This document shows positions 16,580-24,947 of a stretch of 38,037 nt of DNA, in pieces. How positions within the stretch are numbered: the stretch's first letter is position 1; every line of letters starts with the position of its first letter. The position numbers and the translations under genes are program-made. Below the pieces are notes generated by a model. It ran no database searches. It was not told where the DNA came from and was given only the letters and a program-made list of their open reading frames with translations. The stretch is taken from positions 6,218 to 44,254 of the forward strand of contig CAJTQO010000028.1 of the NCBI GenBank assembly GCA_910578405.1, given 5' to 3'. Source of the DNA: an uncultured Lachnospiraceae bacterium (lineage in GTDB: Bacteria > Bacillota > Clostridia > Lachnospirales > Lachnospiraceae).

Positions 16580-17650
16580 TTAAATTTTTCCGGCTTCCCG
16601 TTCTAACATATCCCAGCAGCCCCACAAATACATAATGCCAAGCGCCCTGTCATACAAGCCATAGCCCGGGCGGCATTTCTCCCCCCAGATATGACGGCCA
16701 TGGTCCGGCCGTATATAGCCTTCATAACCGCAGTCATGATAAGCCCGCATAATTTCCAAAATCCCCACATCGCCGTCGCAGTCACGATGGGAAGCTTCCG
16801 TAAAGTCGCCATTATCGAAATGTTTTACGTTCCGCACATGGGCAAACGCAATGCGGTCACAATAAGTCCGGATAATGTCCGGTACGTCATTGTCCGGGTT
16901 TGCGCCAAGGGAACCGGAGCAAAGGCACAGACAGTTATGCTCGTCATCCACCATAGTCAACAGTTTTCCGATGGATTCCTTATCTACCATCAGACGGGGC
17001 AGGCCAAAAATATCCCATGGCGGATCGTCCTGATGGATTGCCATTTTAATCCCGGTTTCACGGCAGGTTGGCATAATAGCCTCTAAGAAATATTTCAGAT
17101 TCTCCCAAAGCTTCTCCTTTGTCACCGGACGGTATGCCTCAAACAGTTCATCCAGTTTTGCCATACGCTCCGGCTCCCACCCAGGGAATGACATGCCATT
17201 GAGGTTTTTTAAGATGTAATCCGCCATTTCCTTGTAATCCTGCTGTATTTTTGCCTTTTCATAAAAAAGCGAGGTGGAGCCGTCCCCCATCGGGTGGAAC
17301 AGGTCTGTCCTTGTCCAGTCAAAAATAGGCATAAAATTGTAAGTAACTACCTTTACCCCAAATTTTGAAAGGTTCTTTAAAGTTGTTTTGTAATTCTCTA
17401 TATATTTGTCCCTGGTCGGAAGGCCGATTTTGATATCGTCATGGACATTTACGCTCTCCACCACGTCCATGTTAAACCCATGCCCCTCAATCTGGCGGCG
17501 CATTTGTTCAATCTCCTCCACTTCCCATACTTCTCCGGCCTGCTTATTGTGCAGCGCCCAAACCAACCCGGTCACGCCAGGTATCTGCTTGATGTCTTCC
17601 TGCGTAATACTGTCATTCCCCTCTCCATACCAACGAAAGGTCATCTGCAT
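16580..17650 (-). CDS. uxuA: Mannonate dehydratase
   Basis: A 356-residue UxuA, which dehydrates D-mannonate to 2-keto-3-deoxygluconate in glucuronate catabolism. Clear family segments are FRWYGEGNDSI at the start, AIHQDDPPWDIFGLPR, LCLCSGSLGANP, IAFAHVRNVKHF and IRPDHGRHIWGE; the His, Cys and Asp residues in these bind the metal. The frame is open for 72 more codons upstream, but that part is translation of two palindromic repeat units. The ATG at 17650 has GGAGGG 8 nt upstream and aligns with the family start. It is followed after 200 nt by the SDR gene. Confidence 0.97.
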   Translation of the reverse strand: MQMTFRWYGEGNDSITQEDIKQIPGVTGLVWALHNKQAGEVWEVEEIEQMRRQIEGHGFNMDVVESVNVHDDIKIGLPTRDKYIENYKTTLKNLSKFGVKVVTYNFMPIFDWTRTDLFHPMGDGSTSLFYEKAKIQQDYKEMADYILKNLNGMSFPGWEPERMAKLDELFEAYRPVTKEKLWENLKYFLEAIMPTCRETGIKMAIHQDDPPWDIFGLPRLMVDKESIGKLLTMVDDEHNCLCLCSGSLGANPDNDVPDIIRTYCDRIAFAHVRNVKHFDNGDFTEASHRDCDGDVGILEIMRAYHDCGYEGYIRPDHGRHIWGEKCRPGYGLYDRALGIMYLWGCWDMLEREAGKI

Positions 17651-17666
17651 ATATAAGTCCCTCCTA

Positions 17667-17895
17667 TTCCAGTTCCGTATCCGTTCCCCACATGCCCCTT
17701 TACGTGGAAGTATTTCTGGTCGCTTCGCTCCCATAAAACCTTCCGGGCATGTTGGGTACTTATACTGTTTCCAGTTCCGTATCCGTTCCCCACATGCCCT
17801 CTTACGTGGAACGATTTCCAGACGTAACACGTCTTGCGCTTCGCTCCCATAAATCCTTCCGGGCATGTTGGGTGCGTATACTGTTTTCAGTTGCG
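17667..17895 (-). repeat. Two tandem palindromic intergenic units ahead of uxuA
   Basis: The boundary GGAACTGGAA (minus) lies at plus 17667 and 17769, with a degenerate one at 17885: spacings of 102 and 116 bp. In each unit CCCAACATGCCC pairs with GGGCATGTGGGG, GGAAGG-type arms pair with CTTCC, and the apex contains GGGAGCGAAGCG. The longer unit carries an extra AGACGT/ACGTCT hairpin at its apex. The final boundary continues into the uxuA ribosome binding site. The units fill the gap between the GH3 and uxuA genes. Confidence 0.85.
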
Positions 17896-17914
17896 TATCT
17901 GTGTAAATGCCGCC

Positions 17915-19687
17915 TTAAATATGGGTGTCAAAGATTCCGCAGTAGGAATCCACCGGATCCTGTCCTACGAAAGCTTCTTCCCCAGCCATCATTTTCTCTA
18001 CCAGTGCATCCAGCGTATAATCATTGCTGTCATAGGTATTGATGTATGTCCGTGCCTGTGGGATATCCGCTAATACAAATGGATGCTGCACTCCCACTAC
18101 GACCACCGGAAGCTCGAATACATACCACGGTATCTCGCCGCCGCCTTTTGTCATGCCAAAGGAAGGACGCGCCACTGGCTGGAACCCTCCGGCAATGTCT
18201 ACCATGGTTATAATCAAATCCTGGTTCTCCCTAAATTCTTTGATTGGCGTCTTTCCTGCAAAGTATGCGTTGAAGTTAGGCGCTTTCCCTGCCTGCGCTT
18301 CTTTAATCATCTTTTCGATGGGGCTTTCATAAATAAACGCCTCAAACCCTTTCGCAATCAGTCTGTCACGCAGTTTTTCCGCAGGCGAGGTGGATGGAGC
18401 CCGCAGTGCGCCAAGCCCTGGAGCGGAAAGCCCTTTCACATAAACAATCATAATCCTCTTGTACCGTTGCGGCGTGAGCGGGAAAACATCTTTGTCTTTG
18501 TATTTTACAAGGGTAATCGCATGGTCGGTGATTTCCTTTTGCATATCCACATGCTCTTTGCAGCCGATTACTTCCTTCATCTTCTCTTTGGGCGGCACGA
18601 GTTCGGTCTTCGCTTTTTTGTGCAGACCCATATGCGCCTTTAATGCCAGAATGCGGTGCAGCGCTTCATCCAGACGTTCTTCCGTTATCTTTCCGTCCAG
18701 ATAGCCCTGTTTCATGCTGGCAAAGTCTTCATCCATTTCATTGAAGAACAGGAACATATCCACGCCGGAGGCAATGGCCGTCGGAAGGACTTCGCTTCGT
18801 TTCATGCGGCAGGTCAGTCCTACCATGTGGGATGCGTCCGTAAGCACCATGCCGTTAAAGCCCATTTTCCCGCGCAGCAGCCCCTGAATCAGTTCCGGCG
18901 ACAGGGTTGCAGGCATCATTTCATCGTCTGTAATCTCCGGGTTAAAATGCCTTGCGTAGGCCGGCTGCATAATATGCCCTGCCATAATCGCTTCCAGTCC
19001 GTTGTCAATCAGCGCCTGGTAAACCATCCCGAACGTTTTGTCCCATTCTTCGCAGTCCATGGTATTCACGCTGTTCGCCACATGCTGATCACGGAAATCC
19101 AGCCCGTCCCCCGGAAAATGCTTCGCCGCACAGCAAAAGCCCGGATTGGCATGGGCGCCCTCCAGATACGCTTTGGCCATATCGGCAACCCTTTGCGGAT
19201 CATTCCCATAGGTCCTTAAGCCAATTACCGGATTTTCCCAATTATACATAATATCACTGACCGGGGCGAACGACAAGTTACAGCCAATGGTCGCCGCTTC
19301 CTTATTGGACATATAGCCAAGCTGGTATGCATAGTCCGTATTCCTGGTTGCGCCGATTTTCGTCTGTGAGCCAATCATCGTGCCGTCCGTACATGCGCCA
19401 TTGCCGCCATTTTCCGTATTACATGCAATAATCAGCGGAATCTTGCTGTTTTCCTGTAAAATGCGGTTCTGCTCATATATTTCCTCCGCCTTGCCCGGAT
19501 TATAACGGATTCCTCCGATGTGATAATCGTTCACCGTCATTTTCAGGTAATCTTCCTCACGGGAGGAACCCATATTAAAAAATAGTTGCCCGATTTTCTC
19601 GTCCAGTGTCATGCCCGCTATCGTGTCTTCCACCCATTTACAGTCTTCGTCCGTTAAATAAAACGGCTTCGCTTTCATATCTACCAT
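17915..19687 (-). CDS. Glycoside hydrolase family 3, NagZ-like active site
   Basis: A 590-residue GH3 enzyme without a signal peptide, so cytoplasmic. The TIM-barrel domain has KHFPGDG (189-195) and the nucleophile Asp284 in GMVLTDASHMVGL. The pair Asp200-Gln-His202 lies 7-9 residues after the PGDG motif, where NagZ-type enzymes have their Asp-x-His acid/base dyad. That subgroup contains beta-N-acetylhexosaminidases and phosphorylases. A second alpha/beta domain follows (about 390-560), as in longer GH3 proteins. The context argues for action on an imported oligosaccharide. The start at 19687 has GGAGAG 5 nt upstream. The substrate is not certain. Confidence 0.93.
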   Translation of the reverse strand: MVDMKAKPFYLTDEDCKWVEDTIAGMTLDEKIGQLFFNMGSSREEDYLKMTVNDYHIGGIRYNPGKAEEIYEQNRILQENSKIPLIIACNTENGGNGACTDGTMIGSQTKIGATRNTDYAYQLGYMSNKEAATIGCNLSFAPVSDIMYNWENPVIGLRTYGNDPQRVADMAKAYLEGAHANPGFCCAAKHFPGDGLDFRDQHVANSVNTMDCEEWDKTFGMVYQALIDNGLEAIMAGHIMQPAYARHFNPEITDDEMMPATLSPELIQGLLRGKMGFNGMVLTDASHMVGLTCRMKRSEVLPTAIASGVDMFLFFNEMDEDFASMKQGYLDGKITEERLDEALHRILALKAHMGLHKKAKTELVPPKEKMKEVIGCKEHVDMQKEITDHAITLVKYKDKDVFPLTPQRYKRIMIVYVKGLSAPGLGALRAPSTSPAEKLRDRLIAKGFEAFIYESPIEKMIKEAQAGKAPNFNAYFAGKTPIKEFRENQDLIITMVDIAGGFQPVARPSFGMTKGGGEIPWYVFELPVVVVGVQHPFVLADIPQARTYINTYDSNDYTLDALVEKMMAGEEAFVGQDPVDSYCGIFDTHI

Positions 19688-19811
19688 ATGTTCTCTCCAT
19701 TCCCGTTGCGCATCCGCGCCTAAACCCTAACGCCTGTGTATTTAAAGTTCCTTCAGCCGCTTCCGGCACGGATAGTGTTTTATGCTTCCTACTTCTGTCG
19801 CCCCGTCCCTG

Positions 19812-20660
19812 TCACGACTGGCCCAGATTCTCCAAAAATTGTCTCCGCTTCTCCTGCTGGTACTCGCCTCCATACGTCCCGGCCACAAACCGCGGAAGCG
19901 CTTGCGAAACAAACTCTTCCCAGCTTTCTTTCTCATGGCGCACAAGGATGGGGTAATAATACACGCCATTTTTCTCCGCCGCATCCAAATCCCCCGGCGC
20001 ATCCCCGCACATCAGCACATGGTCAGGGGCATAGCCGCGCTTCATTAATTCTCCGATGCAAAACGCTTTGCTCCCCGCATCCTGCGCCAGCACTACATCC
20101 GTATATTCCAACAGGCCGTACAAATCCCATTCGTCCAATACCGCTCCCAAATTTGCGCTGGACACAATTGCCACGTCCGCATCCCTGTGCGCCTTCTCCA
20201 GCGCCTGCGCCACCCCGTCAAAAGGCCGTTTGTCTTCCTGGGGCAGCCTGTCTATGGACTGGTTGACCTTAATGCTCCAGGACAGCGCCTTCTTCAGGCA
20301 AATGCTGCCATGTTCCTCAATGGCACGCTCCAAAGCGCCATTGGACAGCTCCGGGCTTTCTTCCACCCATTTTTTCAGTACGTCCAAATCCTCTATCCCG
20401 CAGTATTTCTCCCGAATCTCGGAAAGCGCCATTGCCAGCCCCTTATACCTGTTTACCCCGCGCGTCATTGTATACAGGTTAATTTCGTTCCAGCGGTTTA
20501 GTATTTCCTCCCGCCACTCTTCCAGTCCCCACTCTTCCACCATACAAGGGCCAAAGCAGCGGATATGCTTTATGTCCATCGTATCCATGGCGCAGCCGTC
20601 GCTGTCCACACATACCAGAAAATCGCTTCTTTTTGTATATGCCATAAATCTGTCTGCCAT
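19812..20660 (-). CDS. HAD-superfamily hydrolase
   Basis: A 282-residue HAD phosphohydrolase-type protein with all four motifs: VCVDSDGCAMDTM (nucleophile Asp19, Asp21), VSSAN, the Lys of GSKAFCI, and CGDAPGDLDAA. A long alpha-helical cap lies between motifs I and II (about residues 40-150). It probably dephosphorylates a small molecule. Its place between the GPH transporter and GH3 genes of a sugar operon suggests a sugar phosphate, but nothing in the sequence names one. The ATG at 20660 is preferred because the family starts near here and an AGGA is close by; the site is weak, and 20693 or 20645 are alternatives. Confidence 0.85.
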   Translation of the reverse strand: MADRFMAYTKRSDFLVCVDSDGCAMDTMDIKHIRCFGPCMVEEWGLEEWREEILNRWNEINLYTMTRGVNRYKGLAMALSEIREKYCGIEDLDVLKKWVEESPELSNGALERAIEEHGSICLKKALSWSIKVNQSIDRLPQEDKRPFDGVAQALEKAHRDADVAIVSSANLGAVLDEWDLYGLLEYTDVVLAQDAGSKAFCIGELMKRGYAPDHVLMCGDAPGDLDAAEKNGVYYYPILVRHEKESWEEFVSQALPRFVAGTYGGEYQQEKRRQFLENLGQS

Positions 20661-20795
20661 TTTTCCTACCACACCCCTTTCCCAACGACCCATACATCAC
20701 CAATGCAAGCGGCCCCGGATAGTTTGCAGCCCCGTTTCTAACGCACGCCTTCCGGCCATACTGCCTTCCCGCAAACGCCTTACGCCCCGCTGCGT

Positions 20796-22187
20796 TTATC
20801 TCCCCCGCCGCCTTGCCAGTTCCTTTACATTTGCTTCTACTTTCGCCTTATTTAACGGATACAGGAACCAAAGGAAAACAGCCACCAAGCTAAACCCAAC
20901 CATCGGGGCGATGCAGGAAAGCTTGAAAATCCGCTCCGTAACCACCGGGTCAAAGGCCGTGGCCTGCGTATACCCGATGAAAGTCAGCAATGCGCCTGTC
21001 AGCCCGGAGGAAAGCGCCTGCCCCAGCTTCCTTGCAAAAGAATATACCGAATAAATCGTCCCGTCCTCACGAACCCCATTTCTCACTTCCGCATCATCAA
21101 TCACATCTGTAATCATTGCCCATATAATCGTATTAAAAAAACCAAGCCCAATATAAGCCAACGTGAAAAACGCTACGTAAGCAAAAGGATTCGCCGGATG
21201 CACCGCCAGACAGACCAGGTATACCGCCGCCGATGACAGGCAGCCCCAAAACGCCAGTTCTTTCTTTCCTATTTTTGCAGACAGTTTCGCCGCAAACGGG
21301 GCGCATACCGCCAGCACTGCCAGGCTCCCCGTCAGTGAGGAAACCGACTGCGCCTTGGGACTGCCATAATAATTCGGGAACACATACCCTGCCATCCCGC
21401 CCATGGTCAGCATCGCCAGAAGGAGGGCAATCGCCGCCGCAATAATGCCAAGCAGCGGCCGGTCAGTGACAAGCCCTTTCAGCAATTTCCCAAGCCGCAG
21501 CTTTTCCTGATTGGCAGGCGCTTCCACACGCTCACGCACCAGCCGGAAGCAAAGCAGATAACAAATCACGGCCAGGATGCTGAAAAACCCTGCAATCATA
21601 GTCATACGGGGCCCGGACAAAACACTGTTCCCATTGACTGTCACATAAGCAAACATAGGCGTTCCCACCCCGATTGCCAGACCCGCTAAAGTAGCCCCTA
21701 TCGTCCTCCAGGTAGACAGGGAAGCCCGGTCTTCCGGTTTAGAGGAAATAGCCGACGCCATAGAGCCATACGGAATGTTGATGGATGTGTAGAAAAAAGA
21801 GCCCCATAAAATATAAGTCACAGACATCCAAAACACTTTTACCCCATATGGCAGCCCAGCCAGCCCGGACTGGTAAATCAGAAAAGAAGAAATTGCCACC
21901 GGCCCGCACATCCGCTTAATCCATGGCCGGAATTTCCCGCCTTTCCCCGGCTTGGAACGGTCTACAAGCTGCCCCATCGTCACATCCGTAACCGCGTCCA
22001 CAAAACGGGCCGCCATCATCAGCAAACCTACAACGGCCGCATCAATCCCCATTACATCCGTGTAAAACTTAAGCATAAAGCTGGATGATAAAATAAACGT
22101 AAAGTCATTGCCAAAGTCACCGAACATATACCCCAATTTATCTTTGAAGCCAAATGGGGCCGCCTCTGTTTCCGCCTTGCCTGCCAT
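20796..22187 (-). CDS. GPH-family glycoside:cation symporter
   Basis: A 463-residue membrane protein of the glycoside-pentoside-hexuronide (MFS_2) family, with about 12 helices. Typical signatures are KLGYMFGDFGNDFTF at the N-terminus, DAVTDVTMGQLVDRS, GKFRPWI, and in the second half WAMITDVIDDAEVRNGVREDGTIYS. It brings glycosides in with Na+ or H+. The family includes UidB (glucuronides) and MelB. The ATG at 22187 has GGAGG 8 nt upstream. It is the second gene of the operon, after the GH2 gene. A GC hairpin (22296-22325) without a T-run lies in the 177-nt gap between them and could tune downstream expression. Confidence 0.95.
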   Translation of the reverse strand: MAGKAETEAAPFGFKDKLGYMFGDFGNDFTFILSSSFMLKFYTDVMGIDAAVVGLLMMAARFVDAVTDVTMGQLVDRSKPGKGGKFRPWIKRMCGPVAISSFLIYQSGLAGLPYGVKVFWMSVTYILWGSFFYTSINIPYGSMASAISSKPEDRASLSTWRTIGATLAGLAIGVGTPMFAYVTVNGNSVLSGPRMTMIAGFFSILAVICYLLCFRLVRERVEAPANQEKLRLGKLLKGLVTDRPLLGIIAAAIALLLAMLTMGGMAGYVFPNYYGSPKAQSVSSLTGSLAVLAVCAPFAAKLSAKIGKKELAFWGCLSSAAVYLVCLAVHPANPFAYVAFFTLAYIGLGFFNTIIWAMITDVIDDAEVRNGVREDGTIYSVYSFARKLGQALSSGLTGALLTFIGYTQATAFDPVVTERIFKLSCIAPMVGFSLVAVFLWFLYPLNKAKVEANVKELARRRGR

Positions 22188-22364
22188 GTAACAATCCTCC
22201 TATTCTCCTCCTGCGCGATTCCTCAAAGGGCTTCCACCCCATTCGAAATTACGCACAGGCTCTGCTTTCCAGTCACACACCTTCCTTTCCCTATACCGGC
22301 CGCCCCATCTTAAGGGGGCTGCCCGGCAGAGTCCTTTGTATTCCCTTGTTTCCTTACTTTTCCG

Positions 22365-24638
22365 TTATTTCTGTATTTTGTCTATCTTTATTAACTGTGC
22401 ATTCAGGCTTTCTGCAAACCCTTCCGGCATCATGCCTCCTGCCATCCCTACCATCCGTTCCGGTGTGGAATTCTTTAACATATCCCACATGCCAACTCCC
22501 GGGGCTATGGTCATATTGGTGGCCAGCTTCACTGCCTTTGTTACGATTTCCATTGCTTGCGGACACTCCGCAAGCTCCGACATGGTATCTCTGATGCTGT
22601 ACTTCCCTTCCGGGAATTCCATAGGAGCTTTCAAATCCATATCTCCAACCAGTTTAAACCAGTTTGCCACGCCTTCCGCTCTTTCATTTACCTCTGGCAG
22701 CACATAAATGGACGGTTCTGCATCTACTTTTTCCAGCGTCATGCTGTCCTTACATTCCCCTGCCACCGCCAGGATGCTATTAAACCCATCCTTCAAAGCC
22801 ACCGTAAACACAAATACCTTCTCACTGGTCTGCACCTGTTCCAGATTTCCGTTGACAAAAAGGGAAACCGTAGGCTGGTTGGAATATACGCGGATTTCCG
22901 TCGTCTCCCCGGCGCGCTGCGCATACCGTTTGCCGCACAGATGCACCATAGGCTCCTTATTCCAGTATGCCTTGTACACATAGTAGCTGTCTTTCTTTGT
23001 CTTACGGTCTATGGTAATCAAGCCCTTGTTGTTCCGTCCGGCCACGCCGCCTTCGTTTCTGGCCGCACAGCCAAAATCAAACATATTCCAGACATGGCTT
23101 GACCAAATCCATGGACGGTCATGCAACACCTTCGCCATATGCTCATGATAGAGCGCCTGGTATTCCTCGCTGTAGTCTTTACATGCCGGATTTGGCCCAT
23201 GATAAGTGACAATCCCTTCGCAGCCATATTCGGAAAGCCCAAGGCAGATTTCCGGATGCGTTTCGTGGAAACGATCCAGCCACGGCCCGTTGTCTTCCAT
23301 TTTGCCGCCGTACCATCCAAAGTAATGGTTGTAGCTCTCCACATCCGTAATATTGTGTACCGGGCTGTCCACCGGGGTCATGGAAACGTGGGCAATGGTG
23401 GTCAGCCGTGTGGGGTCAAGCTCCTTGCACAGGGCATTCAGCTCTTTATGGTTCTCCACCAACTGCTCCGAAATGCCTCCAATCAATATTTCATTGGAAA
23501 CGCCCCAAAAACAAATGCTTGGATGGTTATAGTTCTGGTAAATCAATTCCTTCATCTGGGTAATGCAGTTTTGGTGCGCCGCCGGGTCCGGGTTCATAAC
23601 ACTGATAAACGGAATCTCCGCCCATACGATAAACCCAAGTTCGTCGCATGCATCATAAAAATCCTGGGAATGCTGATAGTGGGCCAGACGGATGGTATTT
23701 GCGCCCAATTCCTTAATCAGCCTTGCATCCGCATAGTGGTCTTCCTTCGTTAGCGCATTCCCTTTATAAAGCATATCCTGATGACGGCTCACGCCGCGTA
23801 AAGGAGTCGCAACGCCGTTTAAAATAAACCCTTTCTCCGGGTCGCAGGAAAAGCTGCGCACGCCGGCGCGCACGGCAATTTCGTCATACGCTTCATTCCT
23901 TCTTTGCAAAATGGCTGTCACCGTATACAGGTAAGGATGCTCACAATCCCACAAAGTAACGTCCGGCACATAGATTTTCACCGCCGTATTATCTGCCGGA
24001 CGTACGGTATAGCCCACTTCCTTCCCCTGCGCATCGCAAATCCGGTACAGTACCGTAAAGTTTTCATCCGCATTGTCCACCCAGGTTTCCAACTCAAATT
24101 CCGCGCCGCCGCATGGACAAGGCACAGCCGTAACCTTTATCCCGTCGCAGCCCCAATACTCCAGCTCAAAATGCTCCTTGGGCACGCTAATCAGATTTAC
24201 GCCCCGGTACAGCCCGCCATAAAACGTAAAGTCCGCCGACTGCGGGTATACGCTGCTCTTATTTTCGTTGCTGCAGGCAATGACCAACAGGTTCTCGCCC
24301 TCTTCCAGGCAATGCTCGGTAATGTCTGCACGGAAAGTGGAATATCCTCCTTCATGGTAGCAGATTTCCTTCCCATTTACATAAACCGTTGCCTGCTGCC
24401 CCGCAGCCGGGATGTCCACAAACACCCGTCCGCCGTCCAAAGGCTGCTTCGGCGTCTCAAACCGCTTCGCATACCAATAACAGCCTCTGTCATACGAACC
24501 GTTCCCATCATGGCCGTCCACCGCATTCCATGTATGCGGTAAATCCACCTGGCTCCATTCCTCAGGGAACTTCGCCGGAAGCCCTGCATTTTCCTGCGTA
24601 AACTTCCAGCCCCGGTTCAGATTCACAATTTGTCTCAT
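22365..24638 (-). CDS. Glycoside hydrolase family 2, beta-galactosidase/beta-glucuronidase
   Basis: A 757-residue cytoplasmic GH2 enzyme: sugar-binding domain (about 1-150), immunoglobulin-like domain (160-265), and TIM barrel with acid/base Glu383 (WGVSNEI) and nucleophile Glu470 (LGLSEYG). The segments YNHYFGWYGG and N536-N-K538 (GRNNKGL) match the tyrosine pair and N-x-K motif used to recognise glucuronidases, and uxuA and the SDR in the same operon favour a glucuronide. However, GH2 beta-galactosidases of this shape also carry N-x-KG followed by DRKTKKD, so the substrate is open. An extra C-terminal region (about 640-757) is helical and Met-rich. The ATG at 24638 follows AAGGAGG. First gene of the operon. 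Confidence 0.95.
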   Translation of the reverse strand: MRQIVNLNRGWKFTQENAGLPAKFPEEWSQVDLPHTWNAVDGHDGNGSYDRGCYWYAKRFETPKQPLDGGRVFVDIPAAGQQATVYVNGKEICYHEGGYSTFRADITEHCLEEGENLLVIACSNENKSSVYPQSADFTFYGGLYRGVNLISVPKEHFELEYWGCDGIKVTAVPCPCGGAEFELETWVDNADENFTVLYRICDAQGKEVGYTVRPADNTAVKIYVPDVTLWDCEHPYLYTVTAILQRRNEAYDEIAVRAGVRSFSCDPEKGFILNGVATPLRGVSRHQDMLYKGNALTKEDHYADARLIKELGANTIRLAHYQHSQDFYDACDELGFIVWAEIPFISVMNPDPAAHQNCITQMKELIYQNYNHPSICFWGVSNEILIGGISEQLVENHKELNALCKELDPTRLTTIAHVSMTPVDSPVHNITDVESYNHYFGWYGGKMEDNGPWLDRFHETHPEICLGLSEYGCEGIVTYHGPNPACKDYSEEYQALYHEHMAKVLHDRPWIWSSHVWNMFDFGCAARNEGGVAGRNNKGLITIDRKTKKDSYYVYKAYWNKEPMVHLCGKRYAQRAGETTEIRVYSNQPTVSLFVNGNLEQVQTSEKVFVFTVALKDGFNSILAVAGECKDSMTLEKVDAEPSIYVLPEVNERAEGVANWFKLVGDMDLKAPMEFPEGKYSIRDTMSELAECPQAMEIVTKAVKLATNMTIAPGVGMWDMLKNSTPERMVGMAGGMMPEGFAESLNAQLIKIDKIQK

Positions 24639-24947
24639 TCCATACCTCCTTGTCTTTTCCGGCTCTGCGCCGGTATATGTTATCTATCTTCCAAAGAATC
24701 CCTATGTCTGCATTTTACCCTTATATCCCCATCCCCACTTTTCACAAGCTGTCTTTTTCCCTGTCTTCCCCTTATTATTTAATTTTTATAATTTTTCTTT
24801 ACCCCTTTATTTCTTTTTGTAAAAATTGTATAATAAATATACTATTTGTTTCTTTAACTATCTACAATGTATAATTTTTGTTTCTTTTTGCACTATTTTT
24901 ACCAGACGAAGCCATGAACCACCGCACGGCAAAAGGAGTATTGCGCT
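24639..24947. promoter_or_regulatory. Divergent control region of the glycoside operon and its AraC regulator
   Basis: A 309-nt, very AT-rich interval with no gene. Towards the regulator it has TTGTTT (24846-24851), 18 nt, and TATAAT (24870-24875), 73 nt before its ATG. Towards the GH2 gene only weak boxes are seen; for example TTGTAG, 17 nt, TAGTAT on the minus strand. The regulator presumably binds here, but I could not pick out its site. Confidence 0.5.

Noticed and set aside
17651..17866. 72-residue N-terminal extension of UxuA
   Set aside because: It translates the palindromic repeat units (the ACGERIRNW peptide occurs twice), and GGAGGG before the ATG at 17650 marks the start.
22296..22325. 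Terminator between the GH2 and GPH genes
   Set aside because: The hairpin is GC-rich but has no T-run on the minus strand, so it is noted only within the GPH entry.
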